The notes beneath the pieces are model-generated. The model was not told the origin of the DNA. It did no database searches and worked only from the letters and a program-made list of their open reading frames with translations. From SIG701 sp045539595 (GTDB taxonomy: Bacteria; Bacillota; Clostridia; Oscillospirales; CAG-272), in NCBI GenBank assembly GCA_045539595.1, contig JAZQFQ010000106.1, positions 1 to 30,343 on the forward strand: a DNA stretch of 30,343 bases, in the 5' to 3' direction. This document shows positions 1-7,426 of this stretch, piece after piece. Numbering within the stretch: position 1 is the stretch's first letter; each line of letters begins with the position of its first letter. The translations under genes were made by a program, and so were the position numbers.

Positions 1-631
1 GTCCATCCATGTACTTGGTGGTGGAATGGGTCACGATGTCCGCGCCGAACCGGAAGGGCTTGCAGTTGATGGGCGTAGCAAAAGTGTTGTCGATGATCAG
101 CGGAACGCCGTGTGCATGGGCAGCATCGGCGAATTTCTCAATATCCAGCACGGTCAGGGCAGGATTGGCAATCGTCTCACCGAATACGGCCTTGGTGTTG
201 GGACGGAACGCGGCATTCAACTCCTCAGCCGTGCAGTCCGGGCTGACAAAGGTAAAATCGATGCCCATCTTTTTCATGGTAACTGCAAACAGATTGTATG
301 TACCGCCGTAGATGGTGGAGGAAGAAACCACGTGATCTCCCGCGGTGGCAATATTGAATACACTGAAGAAATTGGCTGCCTGACCGGAGGAGGTCAGCAT
401 AGCGGCGGCGCCGCCTTCCATCTCGCAGATTTTTTTGGCAACGCAGTCGCAGGTGGGATTGGCCAGGCGGGAATAGAAATATCCTTCCGCCTCCAGATCG
501 AACAGTTTGCCCATATCTTCGCTGGTGTCGTATTTGAAGGTGGTACTCTGATAGATCGGGATCTGGCGGGGCTCACCGTTTTTCGGGCTGTATCCGCCCT
601 GTACGCATATCGTTTCGATTTTCTTTTCCAT
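1..631 (-). CDS. metY: O-acetylhomoserine sulfhydrylase (MetY-type), 3' part missing
   Basis: PLP-dependent enzyme of the Cys/Met metabolism family, expected to make homocysteine from O-acetylhomoserine and sulfide in the cytoplasm. I read 210 residues from the minus strand, starting MEKKIETICVQGGY. Seen: the N-terminal YQSTTF segment, YSRLANPT near residue 53, the SSGQAA cofactor-loop motif, the ETIANP segment, the D in IIDNTFATP that contacts the pyridine nitrogen, and HSTTKYMDG at the very end, whose K is the PLP lysine. The family is about 420-430 residues, so roughly the C-terminal half lies outside the window. The ATG at 631 is chosen because an AAGGAG sits just upstream on the minus strand (around 640-648) and the homologous N-terminus begins there. 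The gene is divergent from the sugar ABC operon. MetY versus a cystathionine gamma-synthase relative cannot be fully separated, but the motifs favour MetY. Confidence 0.9.
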   Translation of the reverse strand, partial: MEKKIETICVQGGYSPKNGEPRQIPIYQSTTFKYDTSEDMGKLFDLEAEGYFYSRLANPTCDCVAKKICEMEGGAAAMLTSSGQAANFFSVFNIATAGDHVVSSSTIYGGTYNLFAVTMKKMGIDFTFVSPDCTAEELNAAFRPNTKAVFGETIANPALTVLDIEKFADAAHAHGVPLIIDNTFATPINCKPFRFGADIVTHSTTKYMDG

Positions 632-674
632 GGGTTGGGTCTCCTTATCGGGTGGTAAAATTCCATCACCTTAC

Positions 675-680
675 ATTATA
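675..680 (-). promoter_or_regulatory. Probable -10 box of metY
   Basis: Minus-strand TATAAT, 44 bases upstream of the metY start. A good TTGACA-like -35 is not visible at 16-18 bp (TTCCCT at 17 bp is the best). A second TATAAT lies at 690-695. No SAM or T-box leader fits in the short 5' region. Confidence 0.4.
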
Positions 681-757
681 CACTTTTTTATTATAAAAGG
701 GAATACCTTTAGGGATTTTTTGTGTATGTGTCAGAATAAATTCTTATATTTCAATTC

Positions 758-786
758 TTGTCAATCCATTCCATTTGTGATATAAT
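758..786 (+). promoter_or_regulatory. Vegetative promoter of the sugar ABC operon
   Basis: TTGTCA (758-763), 17-bp spacer, TATAAT (781-786), with TGA directly before the -10 (extended -10). It lies 60 bases before the first permease gene and nothing else is encoded between. No catabolite-repression (cre) palindrome was obvious by eye. Confidence 0.75.
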
Positions 787-845
787 GTACACAATATGAA
801 AAAATCTGCAGTCTGTGCGGCAATTCTTTAAGGCGGTGATCTACA

Positions 846-1739
846 ATGATGGAAAATCGAAGCGCCAAGGCGTGGTTGTATCTTCTGCCGGCACTTGTGT
901 TTATTGGGGTATTTATGGTCTATCCCCTGGTGGATGTGTTCGTGTACTCCTTTGAGGAAGGGTACAATTCCGCCTCGCAAACCTTCTTCGGTGTAGGTAC
1001 ATATAACTATTCCTACATATTACGGGATCCCTATTTTCTGCAGGCATTGAAAAATACCTTTATTCTGGTTATCATTACCGTGCCGCTGTCCACGGGACTG
1101 GCCCTTCTGATCTCCATGGGGCTGGCCTCCATCAAGCCGCTCCGGAATCTTTTCCAGACGATCTATTTTCTGCCGTATGTAACCAATACGCTGGCTGTTG
1201 GCCTGGTATTTATGATCCTGTTCAAACCGACCGCCTATTCGGAGGGCCTGGTCAATCTGCTGATCCATCTCTTCGGCGGTCCCTCGGTGGATTTCATCGG
1301 CGGCCCGTACTGGGCGAAAATGTTTGTCCTCTGCTTCTATACCGTCTGGGTGGTTATGCCGTTCAAAATTCTCATTCTGACCAGCGCCTTGTCCTCCGTG
1401 AAGCAGGATTACTACAATGCGGCCAAACTGGACGGCGCATCCCGCTTCCGCAGGTTTACCCGCATCACATTGCCCATGATTTCTCCCATGCTGTTCTATC
1501 TCATTATTACTGGTTTTATCGGTGCCTTCAAGGCCTACAGCGATGCGGTAGCCCTGTTCGGCACGGATCTGAATGCCGCCGAGATGAACACGCTGGTGGG
1601 ATATATTTACGACATGCTGTATGGGGACAGCGGCGGATTCCCGTCGTATGCATCGGCCGCTGCCGTGGTGCTGTTTGCTATTGTCCTGACCATCACGTGC
1701 ATCAATCTTCTTGTCAGCAAGAAACACGTCCATTATTGA
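846..1739 (+). CDS. Carbohydrate ABC transporter permease (MalF/UgpA type)
   Basis: Integral membrane subunit of a CUT1-type sugar importer, 297 residues, a usual length. Hydrophobic segments start at about residues 10-30 and continue through the chain, consistent with six helices. The EAA loop that docks the ATPase is visible as YYNAAKLDGASRFRRFTRI with a following LP at about residues 196-218. AGGCGG upstream supports the ATG at 846; the adjacent ATG at 849 is an alternative. It is the first gene of a three-gene operon with a second permease (14-base gap) and a binding protein. No ATPase gene is linked, so the pair probably borrows a shared MsmK/UgpC-like ATPase, which is common for CUT1 systems in Clostridia. 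The substrate cannot be told from sequence. Confidence 0.92.
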   Translation: MMENRSAKAWLYLLPALVFIGVFMVYPLVDVFVYSFEEGYNSASQTFFGVGTYNYSYILRDPYFLQALKNTFILVIITVPLSTGLALLISMGLASIKPLRNLFQTIYFLPYVTNTLAVGLVFMILFKPTAYSEGLVNLLIHLFGGPSVDFIGGPYWAKMFVLCFYTVWVVMPFKILILTSALSSVKQDYYNAAKLDGASRFRRFTRITLPMISPMLFYLIITGFIGAFKAYSDAVALFGTDLNAAEMNTLVGYIYDMLYGDSGGFPSYASAAAVVLFAIVLTITCINLLVSKKHVHY

Positions 1740-1752
1740 AGAAGGTGATCGT

Positions 1753-2628
1753 ATGGGAAAACCGATAGATTATCAAAAAATTGAGAGAAATGCGCAAAGG
1801 CGCGAACGGATCAAGAAGGGTATCACCTATACACTGCTTTCCCTGTGGGCGCTGCTGGTCCTGTTTCCGTTCTATTGGATGCTTCTGACCTCCGTGAAAG
1901 CATACGGTGCGTACAACGCGGAATATATTCCGAAGTTTTATACGCTCTCTCCCACTATCCAGAACTATATCGATGCTTTTACCACCGTCTCTTTGGGAAG
2001 ATATTTTCTGAACACATTTCTCTTTACGGTCATCACCACTTTGACCATGCTGATTGTCATTGTGCCGGCCGCGTATGCCTTCTCCCGATTGAATTTCCGG
2101 GGTAAGAATCTCGTTTTTGTTCTCTTTTTGTCGCTGATGATGATCCCCAGCGAAATGATGATTATCACCAATTACACCACCATTACCAATCTGGATATGC
2201 GCAACACCTTTGCCGGATTGATTCTGCCGTCGGTTATGTCGGTGTTCTATCTGTATCTGCTGAAGGAAAATTTTGCGCAAGTGCCTGATGAATTGTATTA
2301 TGCGGCTAAGGTGGACGGTACAACGGATCTGAAGTATCTGTTCAAAGTGATGCTGCCGATCTGTAAGCCTACCGTTGTCACGGTCGTGATTCTGAAGGTG
2401 ATCGAGTGCTGGAACTCCTATGTGTGGCCGCGGCTGATTACCGACGATGAGGCTTACTATCTTCTGTCCAACGGAATCCAGGAGATCCGGGAAAACGGAT
2501 TTGGACGGGAGAATATTCCCGCTATGATGGCGGCGGTAGTGGTGATTTCCGTGCCGTTGATCGTGCTGTTCCTTATTTTCCGCAATAAGATCATGGAAGG
2601 CGTGGCAAGCGGAGGTACCAAAGGATGA
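1753..2628 (+). CDS. Carbohydrate ABC transporter permease (MalG/UgpE type)
   Basis: Second membrane subunit of the importer, 291 residues. The first helix follows a basic N-terminal stretch (residues 1-22), and the EAA loop is visible as YYAAKVDGTTDLKYLFKVM with LP, typical of MalG-family subunits. I use the ATG at 1753 because GAAGGTGATC lies directly upstream. The frame is open further back to 1711, but that would overlap the previous gene and adds residues with no family resemblance. Its stop overlaps the binding-protein start by four bases (ATGA), so the two are translationally coupled. Confidence 0.92.
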   Translation: MGKPIDYQKIERNAQRRERIKKGITYTLLSLWALLVLFPFYWMLLTSVKAYGAYNAEYIPKFYTLSPTIQNYIDAFTTVSLGRYFLNTFLFTVITTLTMLIVIVPAAYAFSRLNFRGKNLVFVLFLSLMMIPSEMMIITNYTTITNLDMRNTFAGLILPSVMSVFYLYLLKENFAQVPDELYYAAKVDGTTDLKYLFKVMLPICKPTVVTVVILKVIECWNSYVWPRLITDDEAYYLLSNGIQEIRENGFGRENIPAMMAAVVVISVPLIVLFLIFRNKIMEGVASGGTKG

Positions 2629-4235
2629 GAAATACTGTAAAGAAAATGGCGGCGTTTCTTTTGGCGGTGTGTATCGTGCTGCCGGCTTTGGCCGGATGTC
2701 ACGGATCCCGTATTCTGGATCCCTTTGTCATGCCCGAGGAGTTGGATTTGACCCGGGAGCACGAGATCACCTTCTGGGCCAAAAACGACACCAACATCCT
2801 GCAGACCAGAATTTACGAAAAAGCTATCGCCGATTTTCAGGCATTGTATCCCAACATTCATGTGAATCTTCGCCTGTATACGGATTACGGTAAGATATAC
2901 AATGACGTAATCACAAATATCTCCACCCGCACGACCCCCAATGTGTGCATCACCTATCCCGATCACATTGCTACCTATCGCACAGGTAAGAATGTGGTTG
3001 TTCCGCTGGACGAATTGTTCGGCGATGAAAAATACGGTCTGGGCGGCAGTGAGGTTCGGTTTGATTCGCCCACACAGGCGGAGATCATCCCCCAGTTTCT
3101 CGCGGAATGCGTTCTGGACGGCGAATACTATGCATTTCCGTTCATGCGATCCACCGAGGCGTGCTACATCAATAAAACGTATGTGGAAAAACTGGGGTAT
3201 ACCGTTCCCGATGTGCTGACGTGGGATTTCATCTGGGAAGTGTCCGAGGCTGCGGCGCAAAAGGACGCGGACGGAGTCTATCTCGTCAACGGACAGAAGG
3301 TCATGCGTCCGTTCATCTACAAATCTACGGATAATATGATGATCCAGATGCTTCGCCAGAGAGGGGCAGGGTACTCCACCCCGGACGGGAAAATTCGGAT
3401 TTTCAACGACACCACCAAGGAGCTTCTGTTTACTATTGCCGGTCATGTGAAAAACAGTGCCTTCACCACCTTCAAAATTGATGGTTATCCCGGCAACTTC
3501 CTGAACGCAGGTCAGTGCGTTTTCGCCATTGATTCCACCGCCGGTGCCACGTGGATCGGCACCCACGCACCGCTTTCCGACATCAGCGAAGACAGCCTGG
3601 TGGAATTTGAGACGGTGGTTCGTCCGATTCCCCAGTTTGATCCCGAGAATCCCACCATGATTTCCCAGGGACCGTCTGTCTGCGTGTTCAATAAGGAAGA
3701 TCCCCAGGAGGTGCTGGCATCGTGGCTGTTTGCCCAGTTTCTGCTTACCAACGATGTGCAGATCGCCTATGCGCAAACGGAGGGCTATGTGCCTGTTACA
3801 TCCAAAGCGCAGAACTCCGACGAATATCAGGATTATCTGTCCCGCTGCGGCGAGGATCACAAAACCTATTACGATGTGAAAATCCAGGCTGCCGAGCTTC
3901 TTCTTGCTCATATGGAGAATACTTTCGTTACACCGGTGTTCAACGGATCGGTGTCTTTGCGGGATGCGGCCGGCCAGATGATTGAAAATGTCACCAAATC
4001 CATCCGCCGGAAGGAAACGGTGGACGAGGCGTACATGGAGAAACTGTTTGCGGATATGACCTCGCTGTATCGCCTGGATCAGAGATCCGCTGAGGAGGGA
4101 AATGCCGCCGGCGGTAAAACCGAATTAGGGGATTTGCCCACCGCATCGGTGATCTTGCTGGGGACGTTGGCGGCGGCATGGATGCTGATTCTTTTGTATG
4201 CCGGCATCGGTTTCATAAAAAAAACAAAAAAATAG
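2625..4235 (+). CDS. Lipoprotein sugar-binding protein with a C-terminal membrane helix
   Basis: Extracellular solute-binding protein (family 1 type) of the ABC importer, 536 residues, longer than the usual 420-450. Seen: a signal peptide with lipobox LAGC, Cys24 being the lipidated residue; the ITFWAKND strand and ALYPNIHV segment typical of family 1 binding proteins near the mature N-terminus; and CYINKTY in the hinge region. The unusual part is the end: after a linker rich in Gly, Ala and Glu there is a strongly hydrophobic segment (about residues 506-530) followed by KKTKK. This predicts a C-terminal transmembrane anchor with a cytoplasmic basic tail. The protein would then be attached at both ends, by a lipid and by a helix. 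It is coupled to the permease by a four-base overlap. Confidence 0.88.
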   Translation: MRNTVKKMAAFLLAVCIVLPALAGCHGSRILDPFVMPEELDLTREHEITFWAKNDTNILQTRIYEKAIADFQALYPNIHVNLRLYTDYGKIYNDVITNISTRTTPNVCITYPDHIATYRTGKNVVVPLDELFGDEKYGLGGSEVRFDSPTQAEIIPQFLAECVLDGEYYAFPFMRSTEACYINKTYVEKLGYTVPDVLTWDFIWEVSEAAAQKDADGVYLVNGQKVMRPFIYKSTDNMMIQMLRQRGAGYSTPDGKIRIFNDTTKELLFTIAGHVKNSAFTTFKIDGYPGNFLNAGQCVFAIDSTAGATWIGTHAPLSDISEDSLVEFETVVRPIPQFDPENPTMISQGPSVCVFNKEDPQEVLASWLFAQFLLTNDVQIAYAQTEGYVPVTSKAQNSDEYQDYLSRCGEDHKTYYDVKIQAAELLLAHMENTFVTPVFNGSVSLRDAAGQMIENVTKSIRRKETVDEAYMEKLFADMTSLYRLDQRSAEEGNAAGGKTELGDLPTASVILLGTLAAAWMLILLYAGIGFIKKTKK

Positions 4236-4245
4236 TCCAAAAGTC

Positions 4246-4273
4246 TTTACTTATTTCCAAATTTATGTATAAT
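4246..4273 (+). promoter_or_regulatory. Promoter of the OB-fold-like lipoprotein gene
   Basis: TTTACT (4246-4251), 16-bp spacer, TATAAT (4268-4273). It sits right after the binding-protein stop, so the lipoprotein gene has its own promoter and is not simply the fourth gene of the operon. No terminator is visible between them. Confidence 0.6.
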
Positions 4274-4325
4274 ATGTATTGTACTTTTGTACGCAAGAAA
4301 ATTCTATCTGGTAAGGAGAAAAACA

Positions 4326-5078
4326 ATGAAAAGAATTTTGGCACTGGTCATGGTATTCGTGCTGGCTCTCTCTTTGGCAGCCTGCAATACCGAGAAGACC
4401 GGAGACGGTAAAGATCCCAAGTCTGAGGGCGTTATGACCTACGCGGAATACGCTGCTGCGGAACTGGAAACCCCTGTAGTTATCGAGGCATTCGTACAGG
4501 CTAAGCAGGCATGGTATGAGCCCGCCGCTACCACCAGCATTTATGCACAGGACGCTGACGGCGCATACTTCATGTACAGAATCGCATGCTCCGCTGAGGA
4601 TTATGCAAAGCTGGTTCCCGGCACCAAGATCAAGGTGACCGGCCACAAGGCTGCATGGTCCGGCGAAGTGGAAATCGTGGACGCCACCTTCGAGATCATT
4701 GAGGGCAGCACCTTTGTGGCTGAGGCTCTGGACGTGACCGCTATGCTGGCGGACGAGAAGGTAATCGACCATCAGAATAAACTGGTTGCTTTCAAGGGAA
4801 TGACCGTTGAGGCTACCAAGGATGCTGACGGCAACGATGTGGCTTTCCTGTACAACTACGACGGTTCCGGTGAGGAAGGCAGCGATCTGTATTTCACCGT
4901 TTCCGTAAACGGCGCATCTTATTCCTTCACCGTTGAGAGCGATCTCTGCGGTGTGGATTCCGATGTGTACAAGGCAGTAAAGAACCTGAAGATCGGTGAC
5001 AAGATCGATATGGAAGGCTTCCTGTACTGGTACAACGGTGTGAATCCTCACATCACTTCCGTAACCCCTGCAAAATAA
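4326..5078 (+). CDS. Secreted lipoprotein of unknown function
   Basis: 250 residues beginning MKRILALVMVFVLALSLAAC: a clear signal peptide with lipobox LAAC, lipidated at Cys20. The mature part is acidic and Ala-rich. Strand-rich stretches with the pattern VIEAFVQAKQ, KIKVTGHKA and DKIDMEGFLYWY suggest two OB-fold-like (nucleic-acid-binding-fold) units, a fold seen in many Clostridial lipoproteins of unknown role; this is inference. The start at 4326 follows AAGGAGAAAAACA. The codons are strongly biased (GCA, CTG, GAC), suggesting high expression. A strong terminator follows directly, so it is monocistronic. Confidence 0.75.
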   Translation: MKRILALVMVFVLALSLAACNTEKTGDGKDPKSEGVMTYAEYAAAELETPVVIEAFVQAKQAWYEPAATTSIYAQDADGAYFMYRIACSAEDYAKLVPGTKIKVTGHKAAWSGEVEIVDATFEIIEGSTFVAEALDVTAMLADEKVIDHQNKLVAFKGMTVEATKDADGNDVAFLYNYDGSGEEGSDLYFTVSVNGASYSFTVESDLCGVDSDVYKAVKNLKIGDKIDMEGFLYWYNGVNPHITSVTPAK

Positions 5079-5090
5079 TCTGCATCTGAA

Positions 5091-5114
5091 AAGGAGCCTC
5101 CGGGCTCCTTTTTT
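5091..5114 (+). terminator. Rho-independent terminator
   Basis: AAGGAGCC (5091-5098), loop TCCG, GGCTCCTT (5103-5110), then TTTT. A perfect 8-bp stem ending the lipoprotein transcript. Confidence 0.9.
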
Positions 5115-5143
5115 ATCAGATTGCTTTATTGGAGAGAAGAAAC

Positions 5144-5587
5144 ATGAATTATACCGTCATGCATAATCAACTGCGGGAATTGACGCAGGATATTCCTCAT
5201 CCCATAGCGAATATGGCCAACGCCGCCGCGCTTCTGTGGCAGGTCCTGGATCGCATCAATTGGGCAGGCTTCTATCTTCTGGAGAACGATACGCTCGTAC
5301 TCGGCCCCTTTCAGGGAAAGCCTGCATGCATTGAGATCCCCGTGGGGAAGGGCGTCTGCGGCACGGCGGTGGCAGCAGATGAAACTATCCGCGTGGATGA
5401 CGTGCATGCATTCCCGGGACACATTGCCTGTGACTGCGATTCTCGCTCGGAGATTGTGATTCCATTGCGGAAGAATGGGCGGATTCTGGGCGTGTTGGAT
5501 ATCGACAGCCCGGTTCTCGGTCGATTCACATCGGAAGATCAGATTGGCCTTGAGCTGTTCGCCGAGGTGCTCGCGGCGGCTTTGTAA
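5144..5587 (+). CDS. msrC: Free methionine-(R)-sulfoxide reductase (fRMsr, GAF domain)
   Basis: Cytosolic enzyme that reduces free L-methionine-(R)-sulfoxide, 147 residues, the normal length for this single-GAF-domain family (E. coli YebR, B. subtilis YtsP). Seen: NWAGFYLL near residues 39-46, LGPFQGKPAC, GKGVCGTA, HIAC and SEIVIPL. The three cysteines of the family are present as Cys62, Cys72 and Cys96. The DIDSP and F..ED motifs close the GAF pocket. The start at 5144 follows GGAGAGAAGAAAC; an in-frame TTG at 5129 would place the ribosome binding site inside the gene. It follows a terminator and likely has its own promoter in the short gap, which I could not define well. Confidence 0.92.
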   Translation: MNYTVMHNQLRELTQDIPHPIANMANAAALLWQVLDRINWAGFYLLENDTLVLGPFQGKPACIEIPVGKGVCGTAVAADETIRVDDVHAFPGHIACDCDSRSEIVIPLRKNGRILGVLDIDSPVLGRFTSEDQIGLELFAEVLAAAL

Positions 5588-5610
5588 TGGTCGCTTCACA
5601 CAAATTCCAC

Positions 5611-5639
5611 TTGCCAAAATGCAGTTTTTGTGATATACT
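5611..5639 (+). promoter_or_regulatory. Promoter of queT
   Basis: TTGCCA (5611-5616), 17-bp spacer, TATACT (5634-5639), with TGA before the -10 (extended -10). The expected start of transcription, about 5646, falls exactly at the 5' edge of the riboswitch stem. Confidence 0.8.
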
Positions 5640-5646
5640 GTACCCC

Positions 5647-5690
5647 AGTGAGTTCGAAACCTTCCTCACTTAAAACAAAACTACAGGAGA
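5647..5690 (+). promoter_or_regulatory. preQ1-I riboswitch, translational type
   Basis: Stem P1 is AGTGAG (5647-5652) paired with CTCACT (5665-5670), a perfect 6 bp. The 12-base loop contains CCT (5660-5662). P1 is followed by the A-rich tail TTAAAACAAAAC and then AGGAG. The CCT can pair with AGG at 5685-5687, forming the H-type pseudoknot (P2). As I recall it, the short preQ1-I aptamer of Thermoanaerobacter tengcongensis has the same order of parts: stem, C-rich loop, UUAACAAAAC tail, G-rich Shine-Dalgarno. The paired AGG is the ribosome binding site of queT, so binding of preQ1 should block translation. There is no terminator between it and the gene. Confidence 0.82.
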
Positions 5691-5699
5691 GCATGTACC

Positions 5700-6188
5700 A
5701 TGAAATCGAATATTCGAGCCCTTACCAACGCGGCCGTGATTGCCGCACTGTACGTAGTGCTGACGTTGGTCTCAGCTGCGCTGCATCTGGCCAGCGGCCC
5801 AATCCAGATCCGTCTGTCGGAAGCTCTGACAATCCTTCCGGCCTTTACCCCCGCCGCCATTCCGGGATTGTTCATCGGATGCATTCTGGCGAATTTTTTG
5901 AGCGGAGCGCTGTTGTGGGATGTGGTGTTTGGGGCGGTGGCCACCTTGCTGGGCGCAATTGGCACGTACCTATTACGAAAGAAAAGCAAGTATTTTGCCC
6001 CCGTGCCGCCGATCCTCGCCAATATGCTGATCGTTCCCGCGGTGCTGCAGTATGTCTACGGTGAGGAGCAGATGTATTGGCTGCTGATGATTTCCGTGGG
6101 AATTGGTGAGATTCTTTCAGCGGGGATTATGGGATTGATTTTGTATAAAACGCTGGAGTCTACCAAATTGTTTGATCGAATGAGATAA
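5700..6188 (+). CDS. queT: QueT-type queuosine-precursor ECF transporter S component
   Basis: Small integral membrane protein, 162 residues with about five to six hydrophobic segments. The start (ALTNAAVIAALYVVLTL), the IQIRLSEALTILP motif and the PGLFIGCILANFL segment are characteristic of the QueT family, the substrate-binding subunit of an ECF importer for queuosine precursors. The shared energizing module (EcfAA'T) is not in the window. The ATG at 5700 is used because AGGAG lies 10 bases upstream; the ATG at 5693 leads into another frame. The preQ1-I riboswitch directly upstream independently supports the substrate. Confidence 0.93.
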   Translation: MKSNIRALTNAAVIAALYVVLTLVSAALHLASGPIQIRLSEALTILPAFTPAAIPGLFIGCILANFLSGALLWDVVFGAVATLLGAIGTYLLRKKSKYFAPVPPILANMLIVPAVLQYVYGEEQMYWLLMISVGIGEILSAGIMGLILYKTLESTKLFDRMR

Positions 6189-6192
6189 TCCG

Positions 6193-6230
6193 AAAACACA
6201 TATGTGCCGCACAGGCCATATGTGTTTTTT
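6193..6230 (+). terminator. Rho-independent terminator after queT
   Basis: Stem AACACATATG (6195-6204) with CATATGTGTT (6217-6226), closed further by A-T pairs, followed by a T run. It ends the queT transcript five bases after the stop. Confidence 0.85.
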
Positions 6231-6362
6231 CTATGAATAATATATTAACAAAGCGAAAAACTACCAGTCATAATTGAATCCCGATCGAAGATAATAATAG
6301 CAGAGCACGCGATAGCGTACTCGTTGATATAGATAATTCATGATTAAGTAGGAGAATCAATT

Positions 6363-6617
6363 ATGGCAAGCAACAAGACACTCGTTCCCGAAGCAAAGAA
6401 GGCACTGGAGCAGTTCAAGATGGAGGCAGCAAGCGAAGTAGGCGTTAACCTGAGCCAGGGTTACAACGGCGACCTCACTTCCCGTCAGGCAGGTTCCATC
6501 GGCGGCCAGATGGTTAACAATATGAACCCCGTACGAACTATGAGGTTTGAACGTCATAACCGAATATCGCAAGGACACAAGATAACCGTCAAGTACGCGT
6601 TTTCCCTTACGGTATAA
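6363..6617 (+). pseudogene. Alpha/beta-type small acid-soluble spore protein, 3' end replaced
   Basis: The first ~51 codons match alpha/beta SASPs, the DNA-coating proteins of the dormant spore: VPEAKKALEQFKMEAASEVG, then NLSQGYNGDLTSRQAGSIGGQMV, covering the conserved E-A-E-G-V region and the GSIGGQMV motif. After QMV (about base 6518) the family should continue with a K-rich helix ending the protein at about 60-65 residues. Instead an unrelated Arg-rich tail of about 32 residues runs to a stop at 6617. The change point coincides with the start of element-like DNA, tnpV following 38 bases later. AGGAG at 6350-6354 supports the start. The product probably lacks its second DNA-binding segment. 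I did not find a convincing sigma-G promoter. Confidence 0.75.
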
Positions 6618-6655
6618 GGCTTTGATGAAATAAAACGTACGGAGGGACAAAGAAA

Positions 6656-7030
6656 ATGAAGGACACCAAAACCATTTACGAACAGCTCGGAGGTACATAC
6701 CGCGAGGAAAAAGGCAACCTCGTTCCCGACGTGGAGCTTCCCGAACAGAAGCCCATCGGCAAATACGGCAAGATGCACCTTGACTATCTCAAGCAGCACC
6801 GTCGCGGAAGGTACTCCGCCTTGCTCGGTGAAGGACTGCTCAATGCCTACCTTGCCGACGTGGACGAACAGGCACACGAAATGCTGAGTTCTCTGACGGT
6901 AGAGCTTGCCAAGGCTCAAGGCATCGACGAACACCTCAAAGCAACTGATCAAATGCGGTGGGTGCAGATGATGAACAACGTTCGTAGCTCTGCCGAAGAA
7001 ACCGTAATGAGTGAACTGATACTCGCATAA
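6656..7030 (+). CDS. tnpV: Transposon-encoded protein TnpV
   Basis: 124 residues, full length for the TnpV family found on Clostridial transposons and integrative elements. Seen: IYEQLGGTYREE at the start, DVELPEQKPIGKYGKMHLDYLK, then HRRGRYSALLGEGLLNAYLADVDEQA and MRWVQMMNNVR. These match the conserved order of the family. The function is unknown: it is named from its presence on elements such as Tn4451-type transposons, not from a demonstrated transposase activity. GGAGGG lies 11 bases before the start. It is monocistronic, followed at once by a terminator, and is the first gene inside the element's left edge. Confidence 0.88.
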   Translation: MKDTKTIYEQLGGTYREEKGNLVPDVELPEQKPIGKYGKMHLDYLKQHRRGRYSALLGEGLLNAYLADVDEQAHEMLSSLTVELAKAQGIDEHLKATDQMRWVQMMNNVRSSAEETVMSELILA

Positions 7031-7034
7031 ACCG

Positions 7035-7074
7035 AAAGCAAGGGGTGTTCCCAAGCGGTTCATCCCTTGCTTTT
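7035..7074 (+). terminator. Rho-independent terminator after tnpV
   Basis: AAAGCAAGGG (7035-7044) pairs with CCCTTGCTTT (7064-7073) around a 19-base loop, followed by a short T/A-rich tract. Confidence 0.8.
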
Positions 7075-7106
7075 ATAAATTTTTTATGAAAGTTTTGATT
7101 TTGCTG

Positions 7107-7135
7107 TTGAATTTTACGAAGAATTAGTGTATAAT
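7107..7135 (+). promoter_or_regulatory. Promoter of the toxin-antitoxin operon
   Basis: TTGAAT (7107-7112), 17-bp spacer, TATAAT (7130-7135), 34 bases before the antitoxin start. As usual for such pairs, the antitoxin probably represses here, but no clear operator palindrome was found. Confidence 0.8.
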
Positions 7136-7168
7136 AAATACAGCAGAATACAAACAAAGGAGGAATTT

Positions 7169-7426
7169 ATGATGCCAAACATTAAGCCCGTATCAGATCT
7201 GCGCAACTATAACGAGGTACTGCGCGATATCGCCGTTGGCGAACCCGTATTCCTCACTAAGAACGGTCGCGGCAGATATGCCATCGTTGATATGGAGGAA
7301 TTTGAAAAGACACAGGCAACGCTCAAGCTGATGAGCGAGCTTGCAAAAGGTGAAGCTTCTGCTAAAGAAAAAGGATACATTGATATCTCGGAGGTCGAAG
7401 CACTTCTGGGGGTAAGCAATGGCTAA
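7169..7426 (+). CDS. Type II antitoxin, Phd/YefM family
   Basis: 85 residues. The N-terminal half carries the Phd/YefM pattern: IKPVSDLRNYNEVLRDIAVGEPVFLTKNGRGRYAIVDMEEFE, where the strand-helix unit dimerizes and binds operator DNA. The C-terminal acidic helix (after residue 50) is the part that usually wraps the toxin. AAAGGAGG upstream supports the ATG at 7169 (7172 is a close alternative). It overlaps the toxin gene by eight bases, giving the usual antitoxin-first order. Confidence 0.9.
   Translation: MMPNIKPVSDLRNYNEVLRDIAVGEPVFLTKNGRGRYAIVDMEEFEKTQATLKLMSELAKGEASAKEKGYIDISEVEALLGVSNG

Noticed and set aside
632..680. SAM or T-box riboswitch before metY
   Set aside because: The leader is under 50 bases and has none of the expected stems or a terminator.
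2457..3911. 484-codon open frame on the minus strand
   Set aside because: It is antisense to the sugar-binding protein, whose signal peptide, lipobox and ribosome binding site are clear. The minus translation is rich in His, Arg and Gly with no domain, typical of a shadow frame.
6231..6362. Sigma-G promoter for the SASP gene (TGAATA at 6234, CATAAT at 6269)
   Set aside because: The spacing is about 29 bp, far from the 17-18 bp needed. No better pair was found.
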